A DNA stretch of 64,000 bases from the NCBI GenBank assembly GCA_963798015.1, contig CAWCSA010000020.1:15426-79425 (forward strand), given 5' to 3'. Positions 34,141-41,780 of the stretch are shown piece by piece. Within the stretch, counting starts at the first letter, position 1. Each line of letters opens with the position of its first letter. Under the pieces are notes generated by a model that was given only the letters and a program-made list of their open reading frames with translations, did not search any database and was not told where the DNA came from. The translations under genes were made by a program, and so were the position numbers. This stretch comes from Roseiarcus sp963798015 (GTDB lineage: Bacteria; Pseudomonadota; Alphaproteobacteria; Rhizobiales; Beijerinckiaceae).

Positions 34141-35574
34141 CTATCGCACCAGCACGTTCTTGAACTGCCAAGGATCGCCCTGGTCGATGTCCTCAGGGAA
34201 GAGGCCAGGGCGACCCACGAGCGGCGTCCAATCCGTATAGACGCCGACGACCGGGCCAAGATAGGGCGTCTGAACCTCAAGGCACCGCCGGAAGTCCAAC
34301 TCGTCGGCCTCGACAATTCCCGCCTTCGGGTTCTCGAGCGCCCAAACCATGCCGGCCAGCACTGCCGACGTCACCTGCATGCCGGTCGCGTTCTGGTAGG
34401 GCGCGAGCGCGCGCGTCTCCTCGACCGAGAGCTGCGAGCCGTACCAATAGGCGTTGCGGGCGTGACCGTAGAGAAGCACGCCCAATTCGTCGATGCCGTC
34501 AAGAATCTCGGCCTCGCCCAGAATATGGTGCGCGCTCTGGATCTCGCCGGCGCGGCCGAACAGTTCGTGCAGGCTTAGCACCGCGTCGTCGCATGGATGA
34601 TAGGCGTAGTGGCACGTCGGCCGGTAGGCCGGCTCGCCCTTGTCGTCGCGCACGGTGTAATAGTCCGCGATCGAGATCGCCTCGTTGTGGGTGACGAGAA
34701 ACCCGAACTGCGCGCGCGCGGTCGGGGTCCACGAGCGCACGCGCGTATTGGCGCCGGGCTGGTTGATGTAGATCGCTGCGCCGCAGCCAGCCTTGTGGTA
34801 GCCCGCGTTGGCCGGCGCCCATTTCTCATGGGCGCCCCAGCCGAGTTCGGCTGGCTGCATGCCCTCCGACAGAAAACCTTCGACCGACCAGGTGTTGACG
34901 AAGACGTTGCGCGGCTTCGGGCTCTTGGCGCGTTGAGTGTCGCGCTCGGCAATGTGCACGCCTTTGACGCCGAGGCGCTGCGCGAGGCGAGCCCACTCCT
35001 CTTTGCTTTTTGGCTCCGGAGCCTTGTCGCCAAGGTCCTTGGCGAGATTGACGAGCCCTTGCTTCACGAACCACGACACCATGCCCGGATTGGCGCCGCA
35101 GCATGAGATCGCGGTCGAGCCGCCCGGATTCTTGCGCCGCTCGGCGAGCACCGTCTCGCGCAAGGCGTAATTGGTGCGCGACTCATTGCCGAGCGACTTG
35201 TCGTAATAGAAGCCCGGCCAAGGCTCGACGACGGTGTCGACGTAGAGAGCGCCGAGTTCGCGGCAATGGCGCATGAGATCGAGCGACGAGGTGTCGACCG
35301 ACAGATTGACGCAGAAACCCTGGCCGGGGCCCGCGGTCAAATATTTGGTCAGCACGTCGCGATAATTGTCGCGCGTGAGGCCTTCGTGCACGAAGCGCAC
35401 GCCGCGGTCATCCAGGAGCTTCCGGTCGGAATCATCGGGATCGATGACGACGAAGCGGTCAGGATCAAACTCGAAGTGACGCTCGATCAGCGGCAATGTT
35501 CCTTTGCCGATCGATCCGAAGCCGATCATCACGATCGGGCCAGTAATGCGCCCGTGCTTCGGCCAATGAGTCAT
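34141..35574 (-). CDS. hss: Homospermidine synthase
   Basis: 477 residues, the size of the Blastochloris-type enzyme. N-terminal Rossmann motif MIGFGSIGKGTLPLIERHF binds NAD+. Other family landmarks are VDTVVEPWPGFYYDKSLGNE, SCCGANPGMVSWFVKQGL and HYAYHPCDDAVLSLHEL. The enzyme joins putrescine with putrescine or spermidine to give sym-homospermidine, a common polyamine in Hyphomicrobiales. ATG 35572-35574. The gene stands alone. Confidence 0.93.
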   Translation of the reverse strand: MTHWPKHGRITGPIVMIGFGSIGKGTLPLIERHFEFDPDRFVVIDPDDSDRKLLDDRGVRFVHEGLTRDNYRDVLTKYLTAGPGQGFCVNLSVDTSSLDLMRHCRELGALYVDTVVEPWPGFYYDKSLGNESRTNYALRETVLAERRKNPGGSTAISCCGANPGMVSWFVKQGLVNLAKDLGDKAPEPKSKEEWARLAQRLGVKGVHIAERDTQRAKSPKPRNVFVNTWSVEGFLSEGMQPAELGWGAHEKWAPANAGYHKAGCGAAIYINQPGANTRVRSWTPTARAQFGFLVTHNEAISIADYYTVRDDKGEPAYRPTCHYAYHPCDDAVLSLHELFGRAGEIQSAHHILGEAEILDGIDELGVLLYGHARNAYWYGSQLSVEETRALAPYQNATGMQVTSAVLAGMVWALENPKAGIVEADELDFRRCLEVQTPYLGPVVGVYTDWTPLVGRPGLFPEDIDQGDPWQFKNVLVR

Positions 35575-35847
35575 GAAATCTCCTACAGGGACAAGCCGGG
35601 CGTCTTCGAGGCGTTTAAAGCCACGGCGTTTTGGGCCATGTCAATAGCGCCAGAGGCCCGGTTTCTGTCGCAAAACTGTCGCGTGAGCGAGCGCGAGCAT
35701 TGGCCATGCATGGTGCGATAGATTCCTCTCGTTTCCTGTGCCAGTCTTGTGAGGCTGATGGGGGTCGCCGCCTTCTTCCTCGCGCGTCAGGCTTTAGCCG
35801 CCGCGAGTAACGCCGGCGAACATCGCGTCAGGATGGGGAGGCGAAAG

Positions 35848-36405
35848 GTGACGAAAACGCGATCCTTGCTGATGACAATGCTGGCGGCGGGTGCTGCCGC
35901 GCTCGGCGGCTTGGCGATTGCCGCGCAGGACAGGTACACCTTGCAGGTGCCGGGCGGTCTCGCCTTCGGAGACTTCCGGGGATACGAGGACTGGCAGGTT
36001 GTCGCCGTCAGTCACAACGGCGACAGGCTTGCAACGATCCTCGGCAATCCCGCGCTGATCGAGGCCTACAGGTCGGGTATTCCGGGCAACGGCAAGCCGT
36101 TTCCCGACGGGGCGAGATTCGCGAAAATCCATTGGACCGCGAGGACAGCTGACGACCAGCCCGGCCCGCCGATCGTGCCGGGCGCGCTGCATGACGTGGA
36201 TTTCATGGTGAAAGACAGCAAGAAGTTCGCGGACAGCGGCGGCTGGGGCTACGGCCAGTTCGAATATGACCCTGCGTCCGAGACGTTCAGGCCCGGCACG
36301 ACCGAGGACTCGCCGCCGCAGGAGCATGACGCCAAATGCGGCTTCGCCTGCCATACGATCGTGGCCGACAAGGATTACGTCTTTACCGCCTATCCGAAGC
36401 GGTGA
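35848..36405 (+). CDS. Cytochrome P460 family haem protein
   Basis: 185 residues from GTG 35848, which has GGGGAGG six bases upstream. Signal peptide TRSLLMTMLAAGAAALGG, then DFRGYEDWQVVAVSHNGDRL, FAKIHWTARTADDQPGP, DVDFMVKDSKKFADSGGWGYG, all P460-family patterns. The haem site at the C-terminus is CGFACH: three residues between the cysteines rather than two. The family includes enzymes acting on hydroxylamine; many members have no known activity. The 3' end overlaps the DoxX gene on the other strand by 23 bases. Confidence 0.85.
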   Translation: MTKTRSLLMTMLAAGAAALGGLAIAAQDRYTLQVPGGLAFGDFRGYEDWQVVAVSHNGDRLATILGNPALIEAYRSGIPGNGKPFPDGARFAKIHWTARTADDQPGPPIVPGALHDVDFMVKDSKKFADSGGWGYGQFEYDPASETFRPGTTEDSPPQEHDAKCGFACHTIVADKDYVFTAYPKR

Positions 36406-36910
36406 GGCCGCTTCGCACTCCACCGTCGAGGCCAAGCAGCCGGTCGAGCGAAATCGCGCCGGGGCCAAAGGTGAGGATCGCGAGCGCCATCGCCGCCCAG
36501 TAGAGATGGAAGTTCGCCCAGCCGTCCGGATAGGTGAGCTGGATGATTGCGGTCATGCCCAAAAGGCCGAGCGCCGCCCAACGGGTGAGGAGACCGAACG
36601 CGAGCAGGATCGGCAGCACGATTTCGCCCGTGCTCGCCATCGCCGCCACCAGCTCCGGCATTGGAAATGGAATCTGGGCGCCAAAGACGTGAAGCTTGTA
36701 GTCCTGCGAGAACAGGATCTTCGTTCCGAACGATAGCGTGAACCAGCCGTCCCAGCGCGTAAGCCCCGAGGCGAAGAAAGGCCGCGCCAGCGCGAGCCGC
36801 AGGATAAGCAGCGGGAGCCATTCCGGAACGAGCCCAAAGACGATGCTGGTGAGGCGGGCGATCGGGTTGGAGGGTGTGAGCATGGTTGCGTGTGCAGCGT
36901 CGGCGATCAT
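36383..36910 (-). CDS. DoxX family membrane protein
   Basis: 175 residues, four membrane helices. Pattern: LPLLILRLALARPFFASGLTRWDGW, FPMPELVAAMASTGEIVLPILLAFGLLTRWAALGLLGM, then WANFHLYWAAMALAILTFGPG, all DoxX-like. It is the last gene of a DUF692 - DUF2063 - DoxX operon, overlapping its upstream neighbour by four bases. DoxX proteins commonly accompany MNIO (bufferin-type) modification genes; their role there is not settled. Confidence 0.88.
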   Translation of the reverse strand: MIADAAHATMLTPSNPIARLTSIVFGLVPEWLPLLILRLALARPFFASGLTRWDGWFTLSFGTKILFSQDYKLHVFGAQIPFPMPELVAAMASTGEIVLPILLAFGLLTRWAALGLLGMTAIIQLTYPDGWANFHLYWAAMALAILTFGPGAISLDRLLGLDGGVRSGLTASDRR

Positions 36911-37686
36911 GACGACCTTCCCGGGATGATGGAGGCGACGGCGCCGGACTCGACCAGTCCGACCAGATGGGCGCCAAAGTCGAAGGCGGGGTCGTTCACC
37001 GCGGCGACGGCTTCGACCAATGTCGCGCCCTCGCGCAACCTCAGAGCGAAATCATAGCCGAGCGGCGGCAGGACGCGCACGCGGACGTCGCAGTCGGGAC
37101 GCGTGATGAGCGCGTCTTCAGCTCCGGCAGGTTCTGACGCGGCAGGCTCGGCGCCAGGTTGCCACGAAGCCCAGACCGAGGCGGCGGGCACAGCTAAGCG
37201 CATGAGCCGCGCTGCGGGGTGAAAAGCGATCCGCGTTTCGGGCAGGCAATCGGGGCTCAGCGCGGCAAGCTCGGTGACGCTCACCGCCGCGGCGTCTTCC
37301 GCGTGGTAGGACTCGACCCAGGCGTTCTCGAGCCGCGCGACGTCGACGAGGCCGGCGAGGCTCGGCGCGGTCTCGACCCCCGCGAGATAGGTGGCGGCGA
37401 ATTCGGGAAACGCCCCGCCATAGGCGATCATGACCGGCGAGCGCGGCCTATGCGCGCGCACAAAGGTCCGAGCCATCGCGCGGAACAGGTCGTCGCCCGC
37501 GATCCGCCGTGAGACGGGATAGCGCGCCTCGAGCGCGCCAATCAGTCCGACCGCGACACTGTTGCGATAGACCGCGAACCGGCGGGCGTCGGGCGCGCCC
37601 ATGCGTCCGTGGGTCATTGCGGACGGCGGCGCCGAAGGCTCGCCAAGCGCCGCCGCGAAAGCGTCGATCGTCGTCTCAAATGACAT
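36907..37686 (-). CDS. DUF2063 protein (HvfC/BufC-like MNIO partner)
   Basis: 259 residues from ATG 37684-37686. N-terminal DUF2063 pattern: RRFAVYRNSVAVGLIGALEARYPVSRRIAGDDLFRAMARTF and YGGAFPEFAATYLAG. The second domain ends with FALRLREGATLVEAVAAV. In related operons this protein helps the DUF692 enzyme bind or modify its precursor peptide. It overlaps the DUF692 gene by 11 bases and the DoxX gene by four, so the three are one transcription unit. Confidence 0.88.
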   Translation of the reverse strand: MSFETTIDAFAAALGEPSAPPSAMTHGRMGAPDARRFAVYRNSVAVGLIGALEARYPVSRRIAGDDLFRAMARTFVRAHRPRSPVMIAYGGAFPEFAATYLAGVETAPSLAGLVDVARLENAWVESYHAEDAAAVSVTELAALSPDCLPETRIAFHPAARLMRLAVPAASVWASWQPGAEPAASEPAGAEDALITRPDCDVRVRVLPPLGYDFALRLREGATLVEAVAAVNDPAFDFGAHLVGLVESGAVASIIPGRSS

Positions 37687-38560
37687 CGGCGCGCTCCAGG
37701 CGTACGGTCTTGGCAATCGCACGTTCCGCTCGGCGCGCTTCGCTGAGAAGCGTCGGCCACGCGGGCACGTCGTTGTCCCACTCGACCAGCGTCGGGGTCA
37801 CCCCGAGCCGGCGTATCGTCGCGGAATAAAGCGCCCACACGGGGTCGCGAACCGGCGAATTGTGGGCGTCTATGAGCAGCGGCAGGCCGGAATTGTCGCT
37901 GTCGTCAGCGCAGCCCGCGAGGTGGATCTCGCCGACCGCCGAAAGCGGAAAATCGGCGAGATAAAGCTCGGGATCGAAGCCGTGATTGACGGCGCTGACG
38001 AACACGTTGCTGACGTCGAGCAGAAGGCCGCAGCCGGTCCGGCGCGCGATCTCGCGCAGGAAATCCGTCTCCGCCCACGTGCTTTCAGCGAACACGACAT
38101 AGGTCGAGGGATTTTCGAGCAGCATCGTCCGACCGAGCGCGTTCTGGACTTCGTCGATATGCTCCGACACCCGCGCGACCGTCTCGTCGGTGTAGGGCAG
38201 GGGCAGGAGGTCGTTGAGGAAGGCGCCCTCGTGGGTCGACCACGCGAGGTGCTCCGAAACGAGAATTGGCTCGAAGCGCTTGGCGACCGCCGCGAGCCGT
38301 TGAAGATGGGCGCGGTCGAGCGGCCCAGGCGAGCCGATCGACAGGCCGACGCCGTGCAGCGATAGCGGATAGCGTTCCCGGATCGCGTCGAGGCGGCGAT
38401 GCGGCGCGCCGCCACCGCCCATGTAGTTTTCCGCGTGGACTTCGAAAAACCCAAGCTCGGGCTGGGTCTCGACGATCGCCTCGAAATGCTCCGGCTTGAA
38501 CCCGACGCCGACGCCCGGCGCGGCAAGCGCCCTAAGAGAACGATGATCCGCGACGGTCAT
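37676..38560 (-). CDS. DUF692 multinuclear non-haem iron oxidase (MNIO, BufB/HvfB-like)
   Basis: 294 residues from ATG 38558-38560. TIM-barrel family with metal-binding landmarks GVGFKPEHFEAI, FFEVHAENYM, LSLHGVGLSIGS, VSEHLAWS, LLENPSTYV, LLDVSNVFVSAVNHGFDP, EIHLAGCADD and LLIDAHNSPV, which supply the His, Asp and Glu iron ligands. MNIO enzymes modify cysteines of small precursor peptides (for example bufferins, which bind copper). No precursor gene is seen upstream, where it usually lies. A SigF-like promoter is at 38623-38648. Confidence 0.92.
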   Translation of the reverse strand: MTVADHRSLRALAAPGVGVGFKPEHFEAIVETQPELGFFEVHAENYMGGGGAPHRRLDAIRERYPLSLHGVGLSIGSPGPLDRAHLQRLAAVAKRFEPILVSEHLAWSTHEGAFLNDLLPLPYTDETVARVSEHIDEVQNALGRTMLLENPSTYVVFAESTWAETDFLREIARRTGCGLLLDVSNVFVSAVNHGFDPELYLADFPLSAVGEIHLAGCADDSDNSGLPLLIDAHNSPVRDPVWALYSATIRRLGVTPTLVEWDNDVPAWPTLLSEARRAERAIAKTVRLERADVI

Positions 38561-38622
38561 GGGTTTCTCCAGGCCTCGTTTCGCAATTGCAGCCTCGTTT
38601 CGCAATTGACGACATTGGCGAC

Positions 38623-38648
38623 TTCGCTCACGCGCTGGGGCATGTTAC
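38623..38648 (-). promoter_or_regulatory. SigF-type ECF promoter of the DUF692 operon
   Basis: On the minus strand GTAACA (38643-38648) is followed after exactly 16 bases by CGAA (38623-38626). This fits the SigF consensus recalled from Caulobacter, GTAACC-N16-CGAA, in all but one base. It lies about 60 bases upstream of the DUF692 start codon. Confidence 0.7.
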
Positions 38649-38692
38649 ATCGGCGCGAATTCGTGCTTCGAGCGAAATATTTCTCCGGATCT

Positions 38693-38717
38693 GTAACGGC
38701 AGACGAAACGAAACGAA
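38693..38717 (+). promoter_or_regulatory. Probable SigF-type promoter of the sigma factor gene
   Basis: GTAACG (38693-38698) followed after 15 bases by CGAA (38714-38717), six bases before the sigma factor ATG. Spacing is one base short of the minus-strand promoter. CGAAA repeats blur the exact -10. If used, transcription would be nearly leaderless and the sigma factor would activate itself. Confidence 0.5.
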
Positions 38718-38723
38718 GCCTGT

Positions 38724-39293
38724 ATGACCCCCCAGCCTATCAAGGGTGTGCCGGACGATCCTTGGTCTCGGATGATGATTGCCTCGATCGCGGGTGATGA
38801 GGGCGCATACCGGCGCCTCCTTGAGGACATCGGCCGGTCGGTGCGGGCGATGGCGCGCGGCGCTTTTTCGCGCGCCGGGGTCGGGGACGCGGACGTCGAG
38901 GATGCAGTGCAAGAGACCCTGTTGGCGATCCATCTCAAACGCCACACCTGGGATCCCGAGCAGCCGCTCGCCCCATGGGTGTACGCGATCGCGCGCCACA
39001 AGGTCGTGGACGCGCTCCGCCGTCGCGGCCGGCGGAAGGTCGAGCCGCTCGAAAATTTTGAGGAGTTCCTGGCCGCGCCGGAGCCAGAGGACCCGCACGC
39101 GCTGAGCGATGCGCGGAAGCTCATGGAGACGCTTAGCTCCCGCCAGCGCGACATCGTGACCTCGATCTCGCTCGACGGCCAGTCGATCGCCGCGACGGCG
39201 AAGCGCCTGTCGATGTCGGAGGTCGCGGTCAGGGTGGCGCTTCATCGCGCGCTCAAGGCGCTCGGCGTGGCCTGGCGGAGGTCGGTCCAGTGA
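38724..39293 (+). CDS. ECF sigma factor, SigF-like
   Basis: 189 residues. Region 2: DEGAYRRLLEDIGRSVRAMARGAF, then DVEDAVQETLLAIHLKRHTW and PWVYAIARHKVVDALRRRGRR. Region 4: LSSRQRDIVTSISLDGQSIAATAKRL followed by SEVAVRVALHRALKAL, an HTH. Paired directly with an NrsF/DUF1109 anti-sigma factor (4-base overlap) and divergent from a DUF692-DUF2063-DoxX operon, as in the Caulobacter SigF regulon for heavy-metal stress. Both divergent promoters carry a matching motif. Confidence 0.92.
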   Translation: MTPQPIKGVPDDPWSRMMIASIAGDEGAYRRLLEDIGRSVRAMARGAFSRAGVGDADVEDAVQETLLAIHLKRHTWDPEQPLAPWVYAIARHKVVDALRRRGRRKVEPLENFEEFLAAPEPEDPHALSDARKLMETLSSRQRDIVTSISLDGQSIAATAKRLSMSEVAVRVALHRALKALGVAWRRSVQ

Positions 39294-39928
39294 GGACCTC
39301 CGAACTCATCGCCGTGCTTGCTGCCGATCCCATACCCGAGCCGATCCGGCTTGGCCGGCGGATTGCGACGGCGCTCATCATCGGCTTGATCGGCAGCCTG
39401 GTGATTTACGGGCTTTTCATGGGCCCGAGGCCGGGCATCGCCGAGGCCGCCCAGACAGTGCGCTTTTGGCTGAAGTTCGTCGACTCGTTCGCGTTCGCCT
39501 TGCCGTCACTGCTGCTGACACTGCGGCTGGCGCGCCCAGACGCCAAGATCAGGACGCTCGCGCTCTGGCTGATCGCGCCCTTCGTTTTGGTCGCTTGCGG
39601 GGTGGTCGCGGAATTGTTGGTCGTCCCGCAAGGCGAATGGCTCACCCGGCTCATCGGCCATAACTCGATGTTCTGCATGCGGATGATTCCGCTGCTGGCC
39701 GCTCCCTTACTCGCAGCGCTGATCGTCGCCCTTCGCGCCGGCGCCCCCCTTCATCCAGGCCTTACGGGAGCGCTCGCCGGCGCGACCTCGGCGGGGATCG
39801 CGGCCCTCCTCTACTCCTCGCACTGCCCCGATGATTCGCCGCTGTTCGTGGCGACCTGGTATCCGCTCGCCACCCTCATCTGCATGGGTGTCGGCGCGCT
39901 GGCCGGCCGGCGCTTTCTCGCCTGGTGA
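39290..39928 (+). CDS. NrsF/DUF1109 membrane anti-sigma factor, copy 1
   Basis: 212 residues, GTG start overlapping the sigma factor stop. About six membrane helices. Family landmarks: RTSELIAVLAADPIPEPIRL at the N-terminus, RFWLKFVDSFAFALPSLLL, FCMRMIPLLAAPLLAAL with a cysteine, and SSHCPDDSPLFVATWYPLATL with a second conserved cysteine. NrsF-type proteins hold SigF at the membrane and release it upon metal stress, sensed through cysteines. Followed directly by a truncated sigma copy and a second nrsF. Confidence 0.88.
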   Translation: MRTSELIAVLAADPIPEPIRLGRRIATALIIGLIGSLVIYGLFMGPRPGIAEAAQTVRFWLKFVDSFAFALPSLLLTLRLARPDAKIRTLALWLIAPFVLVACGVVAELLVVPQGEWLTRLIGHNSMFCMRMIPLLAAPLLAALIVALRAGAPLHPGLTGALAGATSAGIAALLYSSHCPDDSPLFVATWYPLATLICMGVGALAGRRFLAW

Positions 39929-40128
39929 AGGGCCGCGAACGCTACTGTGACGCGAGGAAGCTCATGGAGACGCTTGCGCCCCGCCAGCGTGACATCGTGA
40001 TCTCGCTCGGCGGCCAATCGATCGCCGCGACGGCGAAGCGCCTGTCGATGTCCGAGGTCGCGGTCAGGGTGGCGCTCCATCCGGCGCTCAAGTCGCCGGG
40101 CGGAGCTTGGCGCAGGTCAGTCAAATGA
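39925..40128 (+). pseudogene. Lone sigma region 4 fragment from tandem duplication
   Basis: 67 codons, GTG start overlapping the nrsF stop. From residue 9 it repeats the last 60 residues of the sigma factor: DARKLMETLAPRQRDIVISL, then GGQSIAATAKRL and SEVAVRVALHPALKSPG. Region 2, needed for -10 recognition and core binding, is absent. Two residues are deleted before GGQS, and Arg to Pro in HPALK would break the recognition helix. Most likely a decayed remnant; an isolated region 4 could still bind the second anti-sigma factor. Confidence 0.75.
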
Positions 40129-40763
40129 GAACCTCCGAATTCATCGCCGCGCTGACCGCCGACCCGGTCCCGGAGCCCATCCGTCTCGGGCGGCGGGTCG
40201 CGGCGGCGCTCGTTATCGGCGTTATCGGCAGCGTGGCGCTCTATGTCCTGTGGCTTGGCCCAAGGCCGGACATCGCCACGGCCTGCATGACGATGCGCTT
40301 TTGGCTGAAGTTCGTCGACTCGTTCGCCTTCGCCTTGCCGTCGCTTCTGTTGACGCTGCGGCTCGCCCGCCCTGACGCCAAGCCGAGGGCGCTCGCGCTT
40401 TGGTTGATCGCGCCCTTCGTTTTGCTCGCAGCCGGGGTGGTCGTCGAATTGTTGGTCGTGCCGCAACGCGAGTGGATGTCCCGGCTGATGGGCACCACCG
40501 CGATGCACTGCACGATTACCATTCCGAGGCTGGCCGCTCCCATCCTTGCAGCGCTCATCGTCGCGCTACGCGCCGGCGCGCCGCTCCATGCCGCTTTGAC
40601 CGGCGCGCTCGCCGGGGCGGCTTCGGCCGGCGTCGCGGCGCTCGTCTACGCGTCGTCCTGCCCTGGCGATTCGCCGCTATTCGTGGCGACCTGGTATCCG
40701 CTTGCAACGCTTATCTGCATGGGCGTCGGCGCGCTGGCCGGACGTCGCTTTCTCGTTTGGTGA
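40125..40763 (+). CDS. NrsF/DUF1109 membrane anti-sigma factor, copy 2
   Basis: 212 residues from ATG 40125, overlapping the sigma fragment by four bases. Very like copy 1 throughout: RTSEFIAALTADPVPEPIRL, RFWLKFVDSFAFALPSLLL, and SSCPGDSPLFVATWYPLATL. The conserved cysteines are kept (MHCTITIPRLAAP and SSCPGDS). The coding frame is open and shows no decay, unlike the sigma fragment before it, so it may make a second anti-sigma factor with shifted metal response. Confidence 0.85.
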   Translation: MRTSEFIAALTADPVPEPIRLGRRVAAALVIGVIGSVALYVLWLGPRPDIATACMTMRFWLKFVDSFAFALPSLLLTLRLARPDAKPRALALWLIAPFVLLAAGVVVELLVVPQREWMSRLMGTTAMHCTITIPRLAAPILAALIVALRAGAPLHAALTGALAGAASAGVAALVYASSCPGDSPLFVATWYPLATLICMGVGALAGRRFLVW

Positions 40764-40778
40764 AGGGCGACCGAGCGG

Positions 40779-41429
40779 CTATTTCTTGATCAACGGGTCG
40801 AGGATCGCTTTCAGCTGGTCGATGCTGAGCTCTCCGCCATAGACCTTGCCGTCGATGACGAAGGTTGGCGTGCCGGTCATCTTGAGCTCGTCGGTCGCTC
40901 GCTTGCCGACCGCCACCATGGCGTCGGCCTTCGATTGATCCTTGAGGCACGCCATCGCCTGATCGTGGGTGAGGCCGGCGGGGCGCATGGCGGCGATCAA
41001 CGGCTCGAGCGGCTTGTCGACGAACGCCCACTTGTCCTGCTCGCTGAACAAAAGCTCGATCGCGGCGAACGCCTTGTCATTGCCGACGCAGCGCGCGAGC
41101 AGAAAGGCTGCGACGTCGAGCGAGTTGCGCGAGAACTCGCGGAAGATGAATCGGACCTTGCCGGTGTCGATGTAATCCTTCTTCAGCTCGGGAAAGATCT
41201 CGCGGCTGAAGGTGGCGCAATGGGGGCAGGTCAGCGAGCCATATTCGACAACCGGGATCCCCGAGGCGTCGCCCATTGTCAGTTCGGGCAGCGTGCCGGG
41301 CTTGAGGACCGTCGCCATGTCCACCGTTCGATCGGGCTCGGGCGCGGCGCCCGCGGCAAGAGCGCTATTCGCGGCAAGGGCCGCGACGGAGAAGGCGAAG
41401 GCGAGCCGGCGAAGCGAGGCGAGGGCCAA
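40779..41429 (-). CDS. DsbA-family periplasmic thiol-disulfide protein
   Basis: 216 residues from a TTG start (41427-41429) with AGGAGC suitably upstream; the frame stays open to 41498 but the added residues do not improve the leader. Signal peptide LRRLAFAFSVAALAANSALA, then a thioredoxin fold: GIPVVEYGSLTCPHCATFSREIFPELK with redox motif CPHC, a helical insert, and TGTPTFVIDGKVYGGELS with the cis-proline. Related proteins form or isomerise disulfides in the periplasm. It converges on the second nrsF. Confidence 0.88.
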   Translation of the reverse strand: MALASLRRLAFAFSVAALAANSALAAGAAPEPDRTVDMATVLKPGTLPELTMGDASGIPVVEYGSLTCPHCATFSREIFPELKKDYIDTGKVRFIFREFSRNSLDVAAFLLARCVGNDKAFAAIELLFSEQDKWAFVDKPLEPLIAAMRPAGLTHDQAMACLKDQSKADAMVAVGKRATDELKMTGTPTFVIDGKVYGGELSIDQLKAILDPLIKK

Positions 41430-41780
41430 AGAAAAGCTCCTGAAGTGAGGCGACGGGCGGAACGGCGACAAATGCGCACAAAGCTCCGCGAGCGGCAAGT
41501 GCGCGGGGGCCTGGCCCTCAGGGGCCTACCGGCCGTCAGCGCCGCGAGACTCAAGCTCCTCTCGCTTGGAGGTTTTGCTGGTGGCAGTAGAACTTCGAGG
41601 ACAACACAGGGGCTTTGGGTTACACAAGCTGCGCAATCCACGTAGTTGAATTCGAGGCGTAGATCAATGGGAGGCGGCTTGTCAGTCGAGCGCAGGATTT
41701 GTGCTTGCCACTTCTTACGAATCCTCAGCGCGATCATTTTCTTGTTAGGATCACTTCTTGCTTCCGCGGCGACCGCAGAT

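Noticed and set aside
33908..34171. Short open frames on both strands between the export fragment and homospermidine synthase
   Set aside because: Overlapping frames with similar quality on both strands and no domain features.
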